Shown piece by piece: positions 1 through 6,229 of a stretch of DNA of 12,489 nucleotides. How positions within the stretch are numbered: the stretch's first letter is position 1; each line of letters starts with the position of its first letter. Below the pieces are notes generated by a model. The model worked only from the letters and a program-made list of their open reading frames with translations. It did no database searches and was not told the origin of the DNA. The DNA is from an uncultured Bacilli bacterium. GTDB taxonomy: Bacteria > Bacillota_I > Bacilli_A > RF39 > UBA660. The stretch is from NCBI GenBank assembly GCA_910587775.1, contig CAJUNF010000036.1, forward strand, positions 1 to 12,489, given 5' to 3'. The translations under genes and the position numbers were made by a program.

Positions 1-21
1 TATACTACAAAATTTTAAAAT

Positions 22-52
22 AAAAAAGAGTATTGAGCTTTGTCAACACTCT
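22..52 (-). terminator. Rho-independent terminator, distal of two after the tandem-HTH gene
   Basis: Read on the minus strand, the stem is 27-31 with 48-52 plus 33-36 with 43-46, separated by one A-C mismatch. The loop is 37-42, followed directly by a run of six T (complement of 22-27). It lies about 20 bases beyond a first hairpin, so the minus-strand regulator gene has two tandem terminators. Confidence 0.72.
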
Positions 53-53
53 G

Positions 54-79
54 AAAAAGTAGCATATTAGTGCTACTTT
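54..79 (-). terminator. Terminator overlapping the stop codon of the tandem-HTH gene; possibly bidirectional
   Basis: A perfect 9-bp stem pairs 56-64 with 71-79 around a 6-base loop. Leftwards it is followed by five T on the minus strand; rightwards by G and five T on the plus strand. It could therefore also stop plus-strand transcripts entering from outside the window. The TAG stop of the minus-strand gene (75-73) lies inside the stem. Confidence 0.7.
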
Positions 80-507
80 GTTTTTCTTATTAATTTGTCT
101 AAAGAGTAATTATAATTTTTAGCAAGTTCAATTGCATACATGGTAGTAATTAAACTTTTTCCATTTTCATAATTATGAATGTTTGATTGACTAGTGTTTA
201 ATTTTTCTGCTAATTCTTTTTGTGTTAGTTTTTTACTTAATCGAAGCATTTTAATATTTTCAGAAATAATTTTTGGATCAATGTGAATTGTAGAATTTCT
301 GTTTTCTTCTTTATCTGATAATCCTACTAAGTAATCTAGAGTTACATCATAAATATTTGCAAGATCATTTAGCTTAGTTAGTGGTATAATATCTTTTCCA
401 CATTCCCATCCTGCATAAGTTGCTCTAGTAACATTTAGTAAGTGAGCAGTTTCCTTTTGTGTTTTTGCTTCATAATCTCTGAGTTCTTTTAGTTTTTCAA
501 ACATCAT
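73..507 (-). CDS. XRE-family transcriptional regulator with two helix-turn-helix domains
   Basis: This is a 144-aa predicted cytoplasmic DNA-binding repressor. Two Cro/C1-type HTH domains are visible. The first is at about residues 4-62 (TQKETAHLLNVTRATYAGWE, ending in a DYLVGLSD-type tail). The second is at about 85-141 (LTQKELAEKLNTSQSNIHNYE, ending SLDKLIRK). A polar linker of about 20 residues joins them. No ligand, peptidase or membrane domain is present, so nothing in the protein shows what it senses. The start is one of two adjacent ATG codons (507 or 504); an SD-like AGAGATGAT at 521-513 suits either. The gene is divergent from a 70-aa HTH gene 111 bases away, an arrangement typical of self-regulating repressor pairs. 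Its targets are unknown. Confidence 0.85.
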   Translation of the reverse strand: MMFEKLKELRDYEAKTQKETAHLLNVTRATYAGWECGKDIIPLTKLNDLANIYDVTLDYLVGLSDKEENRNSTIHIDPKIISENIKMLRLSKKLTQKELAEKLNTSQSNIHNYENGKSLITTMYAIELAKNYNYSLDKLIRKTK

Positions 508-530
508 ACCGCATCATCTCTTGTTTTTAA

Positions 531-545
531 TTTTCTCAGAGAAAA
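531..545. promoter_or_regulatory. 15-bp palindrome between the divergent HTH genes, candidate operator
   Basis: TTTTCTC-A-GAGAAAA is a perfect 7-1-7 inverted repeat. It lies 23 bases upstream of the minus-strand regulator's start, where its promoter should be. XRE-family dimers usually bind short palindromes of this kind, so autoregulation is a reasonable inference. AT-rich palindromes also occur by chance. Confidence 0.4.
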
Positions 546-572
546 CAAAAAAATACGGAAATGTGTGGGTTA

Positions 573-594
573 TTGTGATTATTTGTGATATAAT
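573..594 (+). promoter_or_regulatory. Extended -10 promoter of the 70-aa HTH gene with an overlapping direct repeat
   Basis: TGATATAAT at 586-594 is an extended -10 box with a perfect TATAAT hexamer, 24 bases before the start codon. No good -35 box is seen. TTGTGAT occurs twice, at 573-579 and 583-589, exactly 10 bp apart (one helical turn). The second copy runs into the -10 box, so a protein bound to the same DNA face at both copies would block or modulate this promoter. Confidence 0.6.
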
Positions 595-618
595 GTATCT
601 ATATATAAGGAGGAAACT

Positions 619-831
619 ATGAAAGATTGTTATCAAAAACTAGCTAAAATACGAGAAGAAAAAGGGATTTCTTATCAAGATATGGCTACTAAATTGGGAA
701 TTAGTAAATGCTATTATTGGCAAATTGAACATAAAAAAAGAAGACTTTATTATGATTTAGCTAAAAAAATTGCTAATATTTTTGAAATGAAACCAGATGA
801 AATATTTTTTGATGAAATCGGAGAACTGTAG
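619..831 (+). CDS. Small XRE/Cro-type HTH transcriptional regulator (70 aa)
   Basis: A single Cro/C1-type HTH domain fills almost the whole protein (about residues 5-66). The recognition region is YQDMATKLGISKCYYWQIE and the domain ends in the usual KPDEIFF helix cap. The start is well set: AAGGAGG at 607-613 lies five bases upstream. The gene diverges from the 144-aa double-HTH gene and has its own extended -10 promoter and a terminator that begins inside its last codons. The pair resembles a repressor/Cro-like switch, but no prophage, conjugation or toxin gene is nearby. It is therefore best called a stand-alone regulator of unknown target. Confidence 0.85.
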   Translation: MKDCYQKLAKIREEKGISYQDMATKLGISKCYYWQIEHKKRRLYYDLAKKIANIFEMKPDEIFFDEIGEL

Positions 832-846
832 AAGACAGTTTTTTCT
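824..846 (+). terminator. Terminator of the 70-aa HTH gene
   Basis: The stem AACTGT (824-829) pairs with ACAGTT (835-840) around a five-base loop and is followed by TTTTCTTTT. The 5' arm shares its last base with the TAG stop codon (829-831). Confidence 0.65.
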
Positions 847-850
847 TTTG

Positions 851-879
851 GAATAAAAGCTATTCTTAAATCATATTGT
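851..879 (+). promoter_or_regulatory. Candidate SigE-type sporulation promoter of spoIVA
   Basis: GAATAAA (851-857) and CATATTGT (872-879) are 14 bases apart. This agrees with the known B. subtilis SigE pattern of an ATA core, 16-18 bases, then a cATAcanT-like box. B. subtilis spoIVA is mother-cell SigE-dependent, which supports the match. The -10 box is imperfect, and in AT-rich DNA such matches arise by chance. Confidence 0.45.
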
Positions 880-904
880 TTGGTAGGTTAGAAAGAGGTA
901 GGTT

Positions 905-2383
905 ATGGAAAAATCAGAAATTCTTGGTAGTATCGCTAAACGTGGGAATGGCGAAATCTATTTAGGTGTTGTTGGAGCAGTTCGTACAGGAAAAAGTACA
1001 TTCATTAAACGTTTTATTGAAAATTTAGTAGTGCCAAATATTCATGATGAAATTGAGAGAAAGCGTTGTTTGGATGAAATTCCTCAAAGTGCTCAAGGTA
1101 AAACCATTATGACTACAGAACCAAAATTTGTTCCATCTTCTGGTGCAAAATTAGAAATTGAAAATTTTAGTGCTGAGATAAAACTGGTTGATTGTGTAGG
1201 ATATGTTATTCCAAATAGTAATGGCTATGAGGATGGGGATGGAAATCCTAGAATGGTAAAAACACCTTGGTTTAGTGAATCTGTTCCTTTTGTAGAAGCA
1301 GCAGAAATTGGAACTGAAAAAGTAATTCGTGATCATTCAACTATTGGTATTGTTGTTACAACAGATGGATCATTTGGAGAGCTTAAGAGAAATGATTATC
1401 TTGAAGCTGAGGAGAAAGTTATTACTGAGTTAAAATCAATTGGAAAACCATTCATTGTTGTTTTAAATTCTAGTAAGCCAAATAGTAATGATACGCAATC
1501 TTTAGCTAATGAACTTCGTGGAAATTATGGAGTACCTGTTATGCCAATCAGTGTTGAGGAAATGAATGAACAAGATATTATGGAAATTTTAAAACAAGCT
1601 CTATATGAATTTCCAATATTAAATATTGATGTTAATATTCCAGAATGGGTTCATGTTCTTTCCAATACAAATGATATTAAAAAACATTATTTAGATAAGA
1701 TTCGCGAAAGTGTTATTGAAGTAAGAAAAGTAAGAGATGTTGAAACTATTATGGAGCATTTTCAAGATAGTGAAATTATATCAAAAGCTTATATTAGCAA
1801 TTTAGATGCATCTGTTGGGTGTGTTACCATTAATTTAGAGAGTAGTGATGCACTTTATCAAGATATATTAAAAGGAATGATGGGGGAAAGTGTTACTACT
1901 AAAGCTGGGCTTTTAAAAATATTTGCCTCTTATAGTGAAGGTAGAGAAGAATTAGAAAGTATTAAGCAAGCTATTAAAATGAGTAAAAGTACAGGTTATG
2001 GTATTGTTTATCCAACTTTAAAAGATATGAAATTACAAACTCCAGAAATTATTAAACAAGGTAATCGATATGGTGTTAAATTAAAAGCTGTTGCTAGTAG
2101 TATTCATTTAATGAGAGTAGATGTAGAAAGTACATTTGAACCTATCATTGGTAGTGAAATTCAAAGTAAAGAATTGATTAATTATTTAATGAAAGATTAT
2201 GAGACAGATCCTGCAAGTATTTGGAAAAGTGAAATTTTTGGAAGAAGTTTAGATGTGATTGTTAAAGAGGGTATTCAGGCAAAATTATCTATTATGCCAG
2301 AAAATACTCGATATAAATTAAGCCAAACAGTGACAAAAATTGTCAATAAAGGGTCAAGTAATTTGATAGCAATTGTACTTTAA
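905..2383 (+). CDS. spoIVA: Stage IV sporulation protein A (spore coat morphogenetic ATPase)
   Basis: SpoIVA polymerises on the outer forespore membrane in the mother cell, using ATP hydrolysis, and forms the basement layer on which coat proteins assemble. SpoVM anchors it there. At 492 aa it has the same length as the B. subtilis protein and can be followed along it end to end. Visible are the Walker A motif GAVRTGKST (24-32, with K30), the sensor-type threonines in KTIMTTEPKF (66-75), the VDCVG Walker B-like segment (95-99), HSTIGIVVTTDGS and GKPFIVVLNS. The conserved C-terminal region contains SIWKSEIFGRSLD and EGIQAKLS, and ends in the hydrophobic tail LIAIVL. AGAGGT at 894-899 sets the start. 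A gene for HU follows, as in Bacillus. The gene is intact, so at least this sporulation function is probably retained. Confidence 0.97.
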   Translation: MEKSEILGSIAKRGNGEIYLGVVGAVRTGKSTFIKRFIENLVVPNIHDEIERKRCLDEIPQSAQGKTIMTTEPKFVPSSGAKLEIENFSAEIKLVDCVGYVIPNSNGYEDGDGNPRMVKTPWFSESVPFVEAAEIGTEKVIRDHSTIGIVVTTDGSFGELKRNDYLEAEEKVITELKSIGKPFIVVLNSSKPNSNDTQSLANELRGNYGVPVMPISVEEMNEQDIMEILKQALYEFPILNIDVNIPEWVHVLSNTNDIKKHYLDKIRESVIEVRKVRDVETIMEHFQDSEIISKAYISNLDASVGCVTINLESSDALYQDILKGMMGESVTTKAGLLKIFASYSEGREELESIKQAIKMSKSTGYGIVYPTLKDMKLQTPEIIKQGNRYGVKLKAVASSIHLMRVDVESTFEPIIGSEIQSKELINYLMKDYETDPASIWKSEIFGRSLDVIVKEGIQAKLSIMPENTRYKLSQTVTKIVNKGSSNLIAIVL

Positions 2384-2414
2384 GAGCGAAAAATAAAGCA
2401 TTTTTGCTCTTTTT
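2383..2414 (+). terminator. Terminator of spoIVA
   Basis: AGAGC plus AAAAAT (2383-2394, with one bulged G at 2388) pairs with ATTTTTGCTCT (2400-2410) around loop 2395-2399, followed by TTTT. The stem starts on the last base of the TAA stop. Confidence 0.7.
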
Positions 2415-2416
2415 GC

Positions 2417-2446
2417 TTGACTTCTTAAGTCTCTTTTTGCTACGCT
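2417..2446 (+). promoter_or_regulatory. Candidate vegetative promoter of the HU gene
   Basis: TTGACT (2417-2422) is a good -35 box. After 18 bases comes TGC-TACGCT (2438-2446), an extended -10 with a poor hexamer. The -35 box overlaps a small hairpin, GACTT/AAGTC (2419-2431), followed by TCTTTTT, which could act as a second terminator for spoIVA. Confidence 0.45.
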
Positions 2447-2453
2447 TAATACG

Positions 2454-2468
2454 TAAGGGTAAACCTTA
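2454..2468 (+). other. Small hairpin in the HU leader
   Basis: TAAGG (2454-2458) pairs with CCTTA (2464-2468) around a five-base loop. It lies just downstream of the candidate -10 box and before the GGGAGGT ribosome binding site, so it may cap the 5' end of the HU mRNA. There is no T run, so it is not a terminator. Confidence 0.35.
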
Positions 2469-2494
2469 TGAATTAGGAATGGGAGGTCGACGTT

Positions 2495-2767
2495 ATGTCA
2501 AAAACAGAATTAATCGAATTAGTAGCTGAAAAAGCAAATATGTCAAAAGCTGAAGCTGGACGTGCTTTAGATGCTGTATTAGAAGGAATCACTGAAGGAC
2601 TTAAGAAAAATGGTGAAGTTACTTTAGTTGGATTTGGTAAATTTAGTGCTAAAAAACGTGCTGCACGTGATGGAATTAATCCTTCAACAAAAGAACCAAT
2701 TAAAATTCCTGCTAAGACTGTTGCAACTTTCAAAGCTGGAAGCAAATTAAAAGACGCTATTAAATAA
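2495..2767 (+). CDS. hup: HU family DNA-binding protein
   Basis: HU is a small dimeric histone-like protein that bends and compacts the chromosome with little sequence preference. The 90-aa length is typical. The helical N-terminal part (MSKTELIELVAEKANMSKAE) is followed by the DNA-binding arm with the family signature: GFGKFSAKKRAARDG at about 46-60, then INPSTKEPIKIPA with the proline at the arm tip. It ends in FKAGSKLKDAIK. GGGAGGT at 2481-2487 fixes the start. It is the only family member here and a single-gene unit between its own promoter and terminator. The spoIVA-HU order matches B. subtilis spoIVA-hbs, so this is probably the main housekeeping HU and not an IHF-like specialist. Confidence 0.96.
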   Translation: MSKTELIELVAEKANMSKAEAGRALDAVLEGITEGLKKNGEVTLVGFGKFSAKKRAARDGINPSTKEPIKIPAKTVATFKAGSKLKDAIK

Positions 2768-2785
2768 TTTGATTTGATAGATATG

Positions 2786-2812
2786 AAGTTACCTTAGTTG
2801 GTAACTTTTTTT
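2786..2812 (+). terminator. Terminator of the HU gene
   Basis: AAGTTACC (2786-2793) pairs perfectly with GGTAACTT (2800-2807) around a six-base loop, followed by five more T. This is one of the strongest terminators in the window, fitting a highly expressed single gene. Confidence 0.85.
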
Positions 2813-2832
2813 GTTTAGATTTTGTATTTTAT

Positions 2833-2862
2833 TTGACTATATTTTATTATTAATAGTATACT
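2833..2862 (+). promoter_or_regulatory. Vegetative (SigA-type) promoter of cdsA-rseP
   Basis: TTGACT (2833-2838) and TATACT (2857-2862) are 18 bases apart, 25 bases before the cdsA start codon. Both boxes differ from consensus by one base. Confidence 0.65.
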
Positions 2863-2886
2863 TAATAAGAGAAATAAGGTGACAAT

Positions 2887-3690
2887 ATGAAAAAAAGAGT
2901 TATTAGTGCAGTAATTTTAATTCTTTTGGCACTACCTCTTATTTTAGAAGGAAAAACGGTTTTTGCTTTAGGGATTGGAATCATAGGATTATTTGCATTA
3001 AAAGAAATGATTGATTTAAAAAAAAGTCATGGTAATATACCACCTTTTATGAGTTTGATCTTTTATTTTACTTTTTTATTGATTCTTTATTTAACACCTT
3101 TTGAATATTCTAAAATGGATGGGATAAACTATCAAATGTTAGGTTTTATTTTATTGTTATATTTGATGCCTACTATGGTTTATGCTAAGAAAAATAATTA
3201 TAAAACTTCTGATGCATTTTATTTTTTAGGAGTAACTTTCTTTTTAGGGTTAGCATGTCATACGGTTATTTTATCAAGAGTTCATAGTTTGGGATTATTT
3301 CTTTATTTACTTTTAATACCAGTTCTTACAGATACTTTTGCTTATTTTATGGGACGTCTTATAGGTAAACATGCTGTTGCTCCTAATATAAGCCCAAATA
3401 AGACTATTGAAGGATGCATCTTAGGAAGTATTTGTTCTACTATTTTAAGTAGTGTATTTTATCTTTATTTTGTTTCTAAAATGGCTTTTTTTCCACTATT
3501 TATTGTGACATTGATATTATCTATTGCTGGGCAATTTGGTGACTTGTTATTTAGTAAAATAAAGCGTGAAAACGAAGTAAAAGATTTTTCTAATTTAATT
3601 CCAGGCCATGGGGGAATTTTAGATCGTTTTGATAGTTTTTTAAATGTTTCAATCGTTTTTCTATTATTAATGTCATATATTACTTTTTAA
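2887..3690 (+). CDS. cdsA: Phosphatidate cytidylyltransferase (CDP-diglyceride synthase)
   Basis: CdsA is an integral membrane enzyme that joins CTP and phosphatidic acid into CDP-diacylglycerol and pyrophosphate, the precursor of phosphatidylglycerol and other phospholipids. The 267-aa protein is hydrophobic throughout, with about seven or eight membrane segments. The catalytic signature is complete at residues 223-249: SKIKR, then KDFSNLIPGHGG, then LDRFD, with the metal-binding acidic residues D246 and D249. An upstream SPNKTIEG (169-176) is also typical. AAGGTGA at 2876-2882 marks the start. rseP follows 12 bases after the stop and shares the transcript. In many Bacilli cdsA sits in frr-uppS-cdsA-dxr-rseP; here HU lies upstream and dxr is missing. 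Confidence 0.95.
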   Translation: MKKRVISAVILILLALPLILEGKTVFALGIGIIGLFALKEMIDLKKSHGNIPPFMSLIFYFTFLLILYLTPFEYSKMDGINYQMLGFILLLYLMPTMVYAKKNNYKTSDAFYFLGVTFFLGLACHTVILSRVHSLGLFLYLLLIPVLTDTFAYFMGRLIGKHAVAPNISPNKTIEGCILGSICSTILSSVFYLYFVSKMAFFPLFIVTLILSIAGQFGDLLFSKIKRENEVKDFSNLIPGHGGILDRFDSFLNVSIVFLLLMSYITF

Positions 3691-3702
3691 GGAGGAATTA
3701 TT

Positions 3703-4746
3703 ATGTGGTTTGTTACATTATTACTTTTAATTTTAATTTTAGGAATTATTATTTTAGTTCATGAGTTTGGACATTTTATTACAGCTAAGAAAAGTGGAGT
3801 TCATATTTATGAATTTTCTATTGGAATGGGTCCTATTATTCATACAAAAAAAGGTCGTGATGGAATTGATTATAATATAAGAGCTTTTCCTATTGGTGGC
3901 TTTGTATCAATGGCTGGGGAAGTTTATGAAGATGATGGAAAAATAAAGCCAGAAAAGTTTTTATGTAATAAACGTTGGTATCAAAGATTAATGATATTAG
4001 CTGCTGGAGTATTTAATAATTTTGTTATGGCTTTTCTATTTTTATTTTTCATTGCTCTTATTTGGAATCCAACTCCTGTAAGTCCAATTTTAGGAGAAAT
4101 TGAGAGTTCGTCTGCTGCAGAGGAAGCTGGATTAAAAGAAGGAGATAAAATTCTAGAAATTAACAATAAAAAAGTTTCTTCTTGGGATGTTGCTCAAATC
4201 TATTTATATTATAAAAGTGATTCAGGTGTATATGATTTTAAGGTTTTACGTAATGATGAAGAATTAAATATTTCTGTTACACCAAAGACTGTAAAAGAGG
4301 AAGAAGAAGAGAGAAAAGTATTTGGCTTTAAAATAAAAGCTAATGAAGAAAAAGGCTTTTTAGCAAGTATCAAATATGCTTGGCAAAAGTTTTGGACTAT
4401 TATTCAAAGTATGATGGTCACTCTTGGAGGATTATTTACAGGAAAATTATCGATTACTGCTTTATCTGGTCCTGTTGGAATGTATCAAGTAGTAGGAGAA
4501 AGTGTTAAATACGGACTTAGTCAAATGATGTATTTAGTAGCGCTTTTAAGTATTAATGTAGGATTTTTAAATATTTTACCATTTCCAGCTTTTGATGGTG
4601 GAAGAATATTCTTTATGATTATAGAAAAAATAAAGGGTAGTAAGATTAATCCGAAATTAGAAAATACAATGAATAATATCGGTTTTATTTTGTTGATGCT
4701 ATTAATGGTATACATTACCTTCCAAGATATTATCAAATTATTTTAG
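3703..4746 (+). CDS. rseP: RIP metalloprotease RseP/RasP (site-2 protease)
   Basis: This zinc intramembrane protease cuts transmembrane segments of already-clipped substrates. In B. subtilis RasP acts on anti-sigma factor RsiW, on FtsL and on leftover signal peptides. The catalytic HEFGH lies in the first membrane helix (residues 20-24). The partner motif NILPFPAFDGGR (290-301) supplies the zinc-binding D298. A PDZ domain occupies about 128-195 (SSAAEEAGLKEGDKILEINN), and SGPVGM (255-260) is the usual signature before the last helices. The length of 347 aa is at the short end for single-PDZ Gram-positive members. AAGGAGG at 3689-3695 overlaps the cdsA stop codon, indicating coupled expression. 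The usual downstream proS and polC are not present. No anti-sigma factor substrate is encoded nearby. Confidence 0.95.
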   Translation: MWFVTLLLLILILGIIILVHEFGHFITAKKSGVHIYEFSIGMGPIIHTKKGRDGIDYNIRAFPIGGFVSMAGEVYEDDGKIKPEKFLCNKRWYQRLMILAAGVFNNFVMAFLFLFFIALIWNPTPVSPILGEIESSSAAEEAGLKEGDKILEINNKKVSSWDVAQIYLYYKSDSGVYDFKVLRNDEELNISVTPKTVKEEEEERKVFGFKIKANEEKGFLASIKYAWQKFWTIIQSMMVTLGGLFTGKLSITALSGPVGMYQVVGESVKYGLSQMMYLVALLSINVGFLNILPFPAFDGGRIFFMIIEKIKGSKINPKLENTMNNIGFILLMLLMVYITFQDIIKLF

Positions 4747-4769
4747 TCAAGATGTTTCTTGACTTTTTT
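4745..4769 (+). terminator. Terminator of cdsA-rseP
   Basis: AGTCAAGA (4745-4752) pairs perfectly with TCTTGACT (4757-4764) around a four-base loop, followed by five T. The stem begins inside the rseP TAG stop (4744-4746), and its 3' arm also holds the -35 box of the next promoter. Confidence 0.85.
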
Positions 4770-4787
4770 GCTTTTTAACACTAAAAT
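4759..4787 (+). promoter_or_regulatory. Promoter of the HTH-repeat gene, embedded in the preceding terminator
   Basis: TTGACT (4759-4764) and TAAAAT (4782-4787) are exactly 17 bases apart, 27 bases before the preferred start codon. The -35 box is the end of the descending arm of the rseP terminator. Confidence 0.6.
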
Positions 4788-4814
4788 ATCTTACTAGTTA
4801 AGGGGATGTTTTAT

Positions 4815-5978
4815 ATGGATATGACGTGTGATTATGTAGAATATGAAAACCAATTTTTTCGAATTCATGAGATTATGAAAAAATTAGGTTTATCTATGTC
4901 TACTTACCGAAAGTATCGTTTGGAGCAAATGGATCCACAAAAAGCTTTTGAAAAGTGTCTTTTACATCTGCCAGATAAAGTTATGTATCAAAATGAAATG
5001 GTTGTTGCACGTAAAAAGATTAAAGAATTAAATTTGGGATTACGAACTTATGAGAGGAAACGTAAAGCTGGATTTAGCGCACAAGAAGCTTTTGATTATG
5101 TTTTAAATCTAAAAAATCAGAATGATAAAATAAATAATAGTAATATTCGTAGAGAAACTATTTTAAGAAAAGTAAGAGCTGGAGAGAATCTTGATGATGC
5201 TATTATGTCTTCTAAAGAAATAAATGAAATAGCTAGTCGACGTTATCAAAATTATATTTCAAGAGGGCTTCCTCCTACTTATAAGTCTTTGCATGCGTAT
5301 TGTTTAGAAAAAAACTATGATTTTCGACGTCTTACTTATTTGCTTGAACAAAATCCTTATTTTACTTTACAAGAAGCTGAACAATTTTTACCAATTGGGC
5401 GAGAATGTTATAATGGAAATATAAAATATACTGCTTATGGTATTGCGTTTAAATCGCTTTGTTTAAAGTATGGTTATTCTTATGATACTTGTTTGGATTA
5501 TTTTAAAGAAACAAATAATGCATTATTAGCATTTTTATATTATGAGGTAATAAGGGAAAAAATTCCGTTTGAAAAAAGACCTAATGTGCGTAGTATGATA
5601 CCATATTTATTAGATATGAGTGAAGATCAAGTAAGTTATCATTTATCTTTTTTTGGAATACCTATGGAATTTTTACCACAAATACTTAATTTGAGAAGTA
5701 AAGCTATATTTTTACAATCAGAGTTCTTTTATTACGAAGTTAATTATTTATTAGAAGTTCAATGGGAAGAGCTTTGCGAAAGTGAACTTTTAGCTATAGA
5801 TGAAAACGATGAAGGAATGAAAAGAAAAATAAAAGAACAGTTTCGAAAACAAATTTTACAAATGTTACAATTTGGGATTGCTGAAAAAGAACAGTTAAAA
5901 AATGTTTATCAAGATTTAATTTCTGTTCAATATCAAAATGAGCTTATTTGGAGAAAAAGAAAACGAGAAATATTGTAA
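4815..5978 (+). CDS. Uncharacterised protein built from repeated HTH-like modules (387 aa)
   Basis: I do not recognise this as a named family. It is a soluble, tyrosine- and charge-rich protein without signal peptide or membrane helix. An ATG at 4806 is possible, but AAGGGG (4800-4805) would then touch it; the ATG at 4815 has 9-base spacing and is preferred. Numbered from 4806, residues 10-55 and 59-103 form an ungapped 48-residue repeat. Aligned landmarks are YxN, LGLSMSTYRKYR against LNLGLRTYERKR, and QKAFEKCL against QEAFDYVL. A third unit (113-133, RRETILRKVRAGENLDDAI) and weaker ones (168-195, 202-246, 268-294) follow. Each resembles a helix-turn-helix module ending in a G-x-S-x-x-E-A-type turn, so DNA or RNA binding is plausible. 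The basic coiled-looking tail ends RKRKREIL. It has its own promoter and sits where proS/polC often follow rseP. Confidence 0.8.
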   Translation: MDMTCDYVEYENQFFRIHEIMKKLGLSMSTYRKYRLEQMDPQKAFEKCLLHLPDKVMYQNEMVVARKKIKELNLGLRTYERKRKAGFSAQEAFDYVLNLKNQNDKINNSNIRRETILRKVRAGENLDDAIMSSKEINEIASRRYQNYISRGLPPTYKSLHAYCLEKNYDFRRLTYLLEQNPYFTLQEAEQFLPIGRECYNGNIKYTAYGIAFKSLCLKYGYSYDTCLDYFKETNNALLAFLYYEVIREKIPFEKRPNVRSMIPYLLDMSEDQVSYHLSFFGIPMEFLPQILNLRSKAIFLQSEFFYYEVNYLLEVQWEELCESELLAIDENDEGMKRKIKEQFRKQILQMLQFGIAEKEQLKNVYQDLISVQYQNELIWRKRKREIL

Positions 5979-5981
5979 ATA

Positions 5982-5990
5982 TGATATAAT
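5982..5990 (+). promoter_or_regulatory. Extended -10 promoter of tRNA-Arg
   Basis: TGATATAAT is a perfect extended -10 box only eight bases before the first tRNA nucleotide. Transcription should begin at about 5996-5999. No convincing -35 box is present. The same nine bases form the promoter of the 70-aa HTH gene at 586-594. Confidence 0.65.
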
Positions 5991-5998
5991 CTTTTTGT

Positions 5999-6075
5999 GT
6001 TCGAATAGCTCAGTTGGATAGAGCGTTTGCCTCCGGAGCAAAAGGTCAAGGGTTCAATTCCCTTTTCGAACACCA
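5999..6075 (+). tRNA. tRNA-Arg (anticodon CCG)
   Basis: A complete 77-nt cloverleaf can be folded by eye. The acceptor is GTTCGAA (5999-6005) with TTCGAAC (6065-6071), and the D stem is GCTC/GAGC (6008-6011, 6021-6024). The anticodon stem is TTTGC/GCAAA around loop CTCCGGA, giving anticodon CCG at 6033-6035. The T stem is AAGGG/CCCTT with loop TTCAATT. The discriminator is A6072 and CCA is encoded at 6073-6075. It reads the arginine codon CGG, which is very rare in this AT-rich DNA (one clear case is Arg259 of the third operon gene, 9397-9399). Confidence 0.96.
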
Positions 6076-6085
6076 GAATGATAAG

Positions 6086-6113
6086 AAACTCGAACTTTTA
6101 TGTTTCGAGTTTT
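6086..6113 (+). terminator. Terminator of tRNA-Arg
   Basis: AAACTCGAA (6086-6094) pairs perfectly with TTCGAGTTT (6104-6112) around a nine-base loop. The T run is short and mostly inside the stem, so it may also serve as a 3'-end processing hairpin. Confidence 0.65.
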
Positions 6114-6229
6114 AATATGCCTAAAATTATGGTAGAGTATTTATAGAAATCTAATTGATATGTTAATTTAGTAAACACGCTTGTACATTGATATAACCAA
6201 TATACGTGCCATTTTAGTGAGAGATAATT

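Noticed and set aside
619..831. Prophage lysis/lysogeny switch or toxin-antitoxin pair
   Set aside because: The divergent HTH pair has that look, but no phage, integrase or toxin gene is present and the neighbour is the core gene spoIVA.
1151..1336. Minus-strand open frame inside spoIVA
   Set aside because: It is a short antisense frame within a highly conserved gene, with low-complexity composition.
2473..2745. Minus-strand 90-codon open frame opposite the HU gene
   Set aside because: It is the antisense shadow of a clearly real HU gene, and the protein it would make matches no family I know.
3981..4736. Two minus-strand open frames inside rseP
   Set aside because: Both are shadows of the intact protease gene and read as unlikely proteins.
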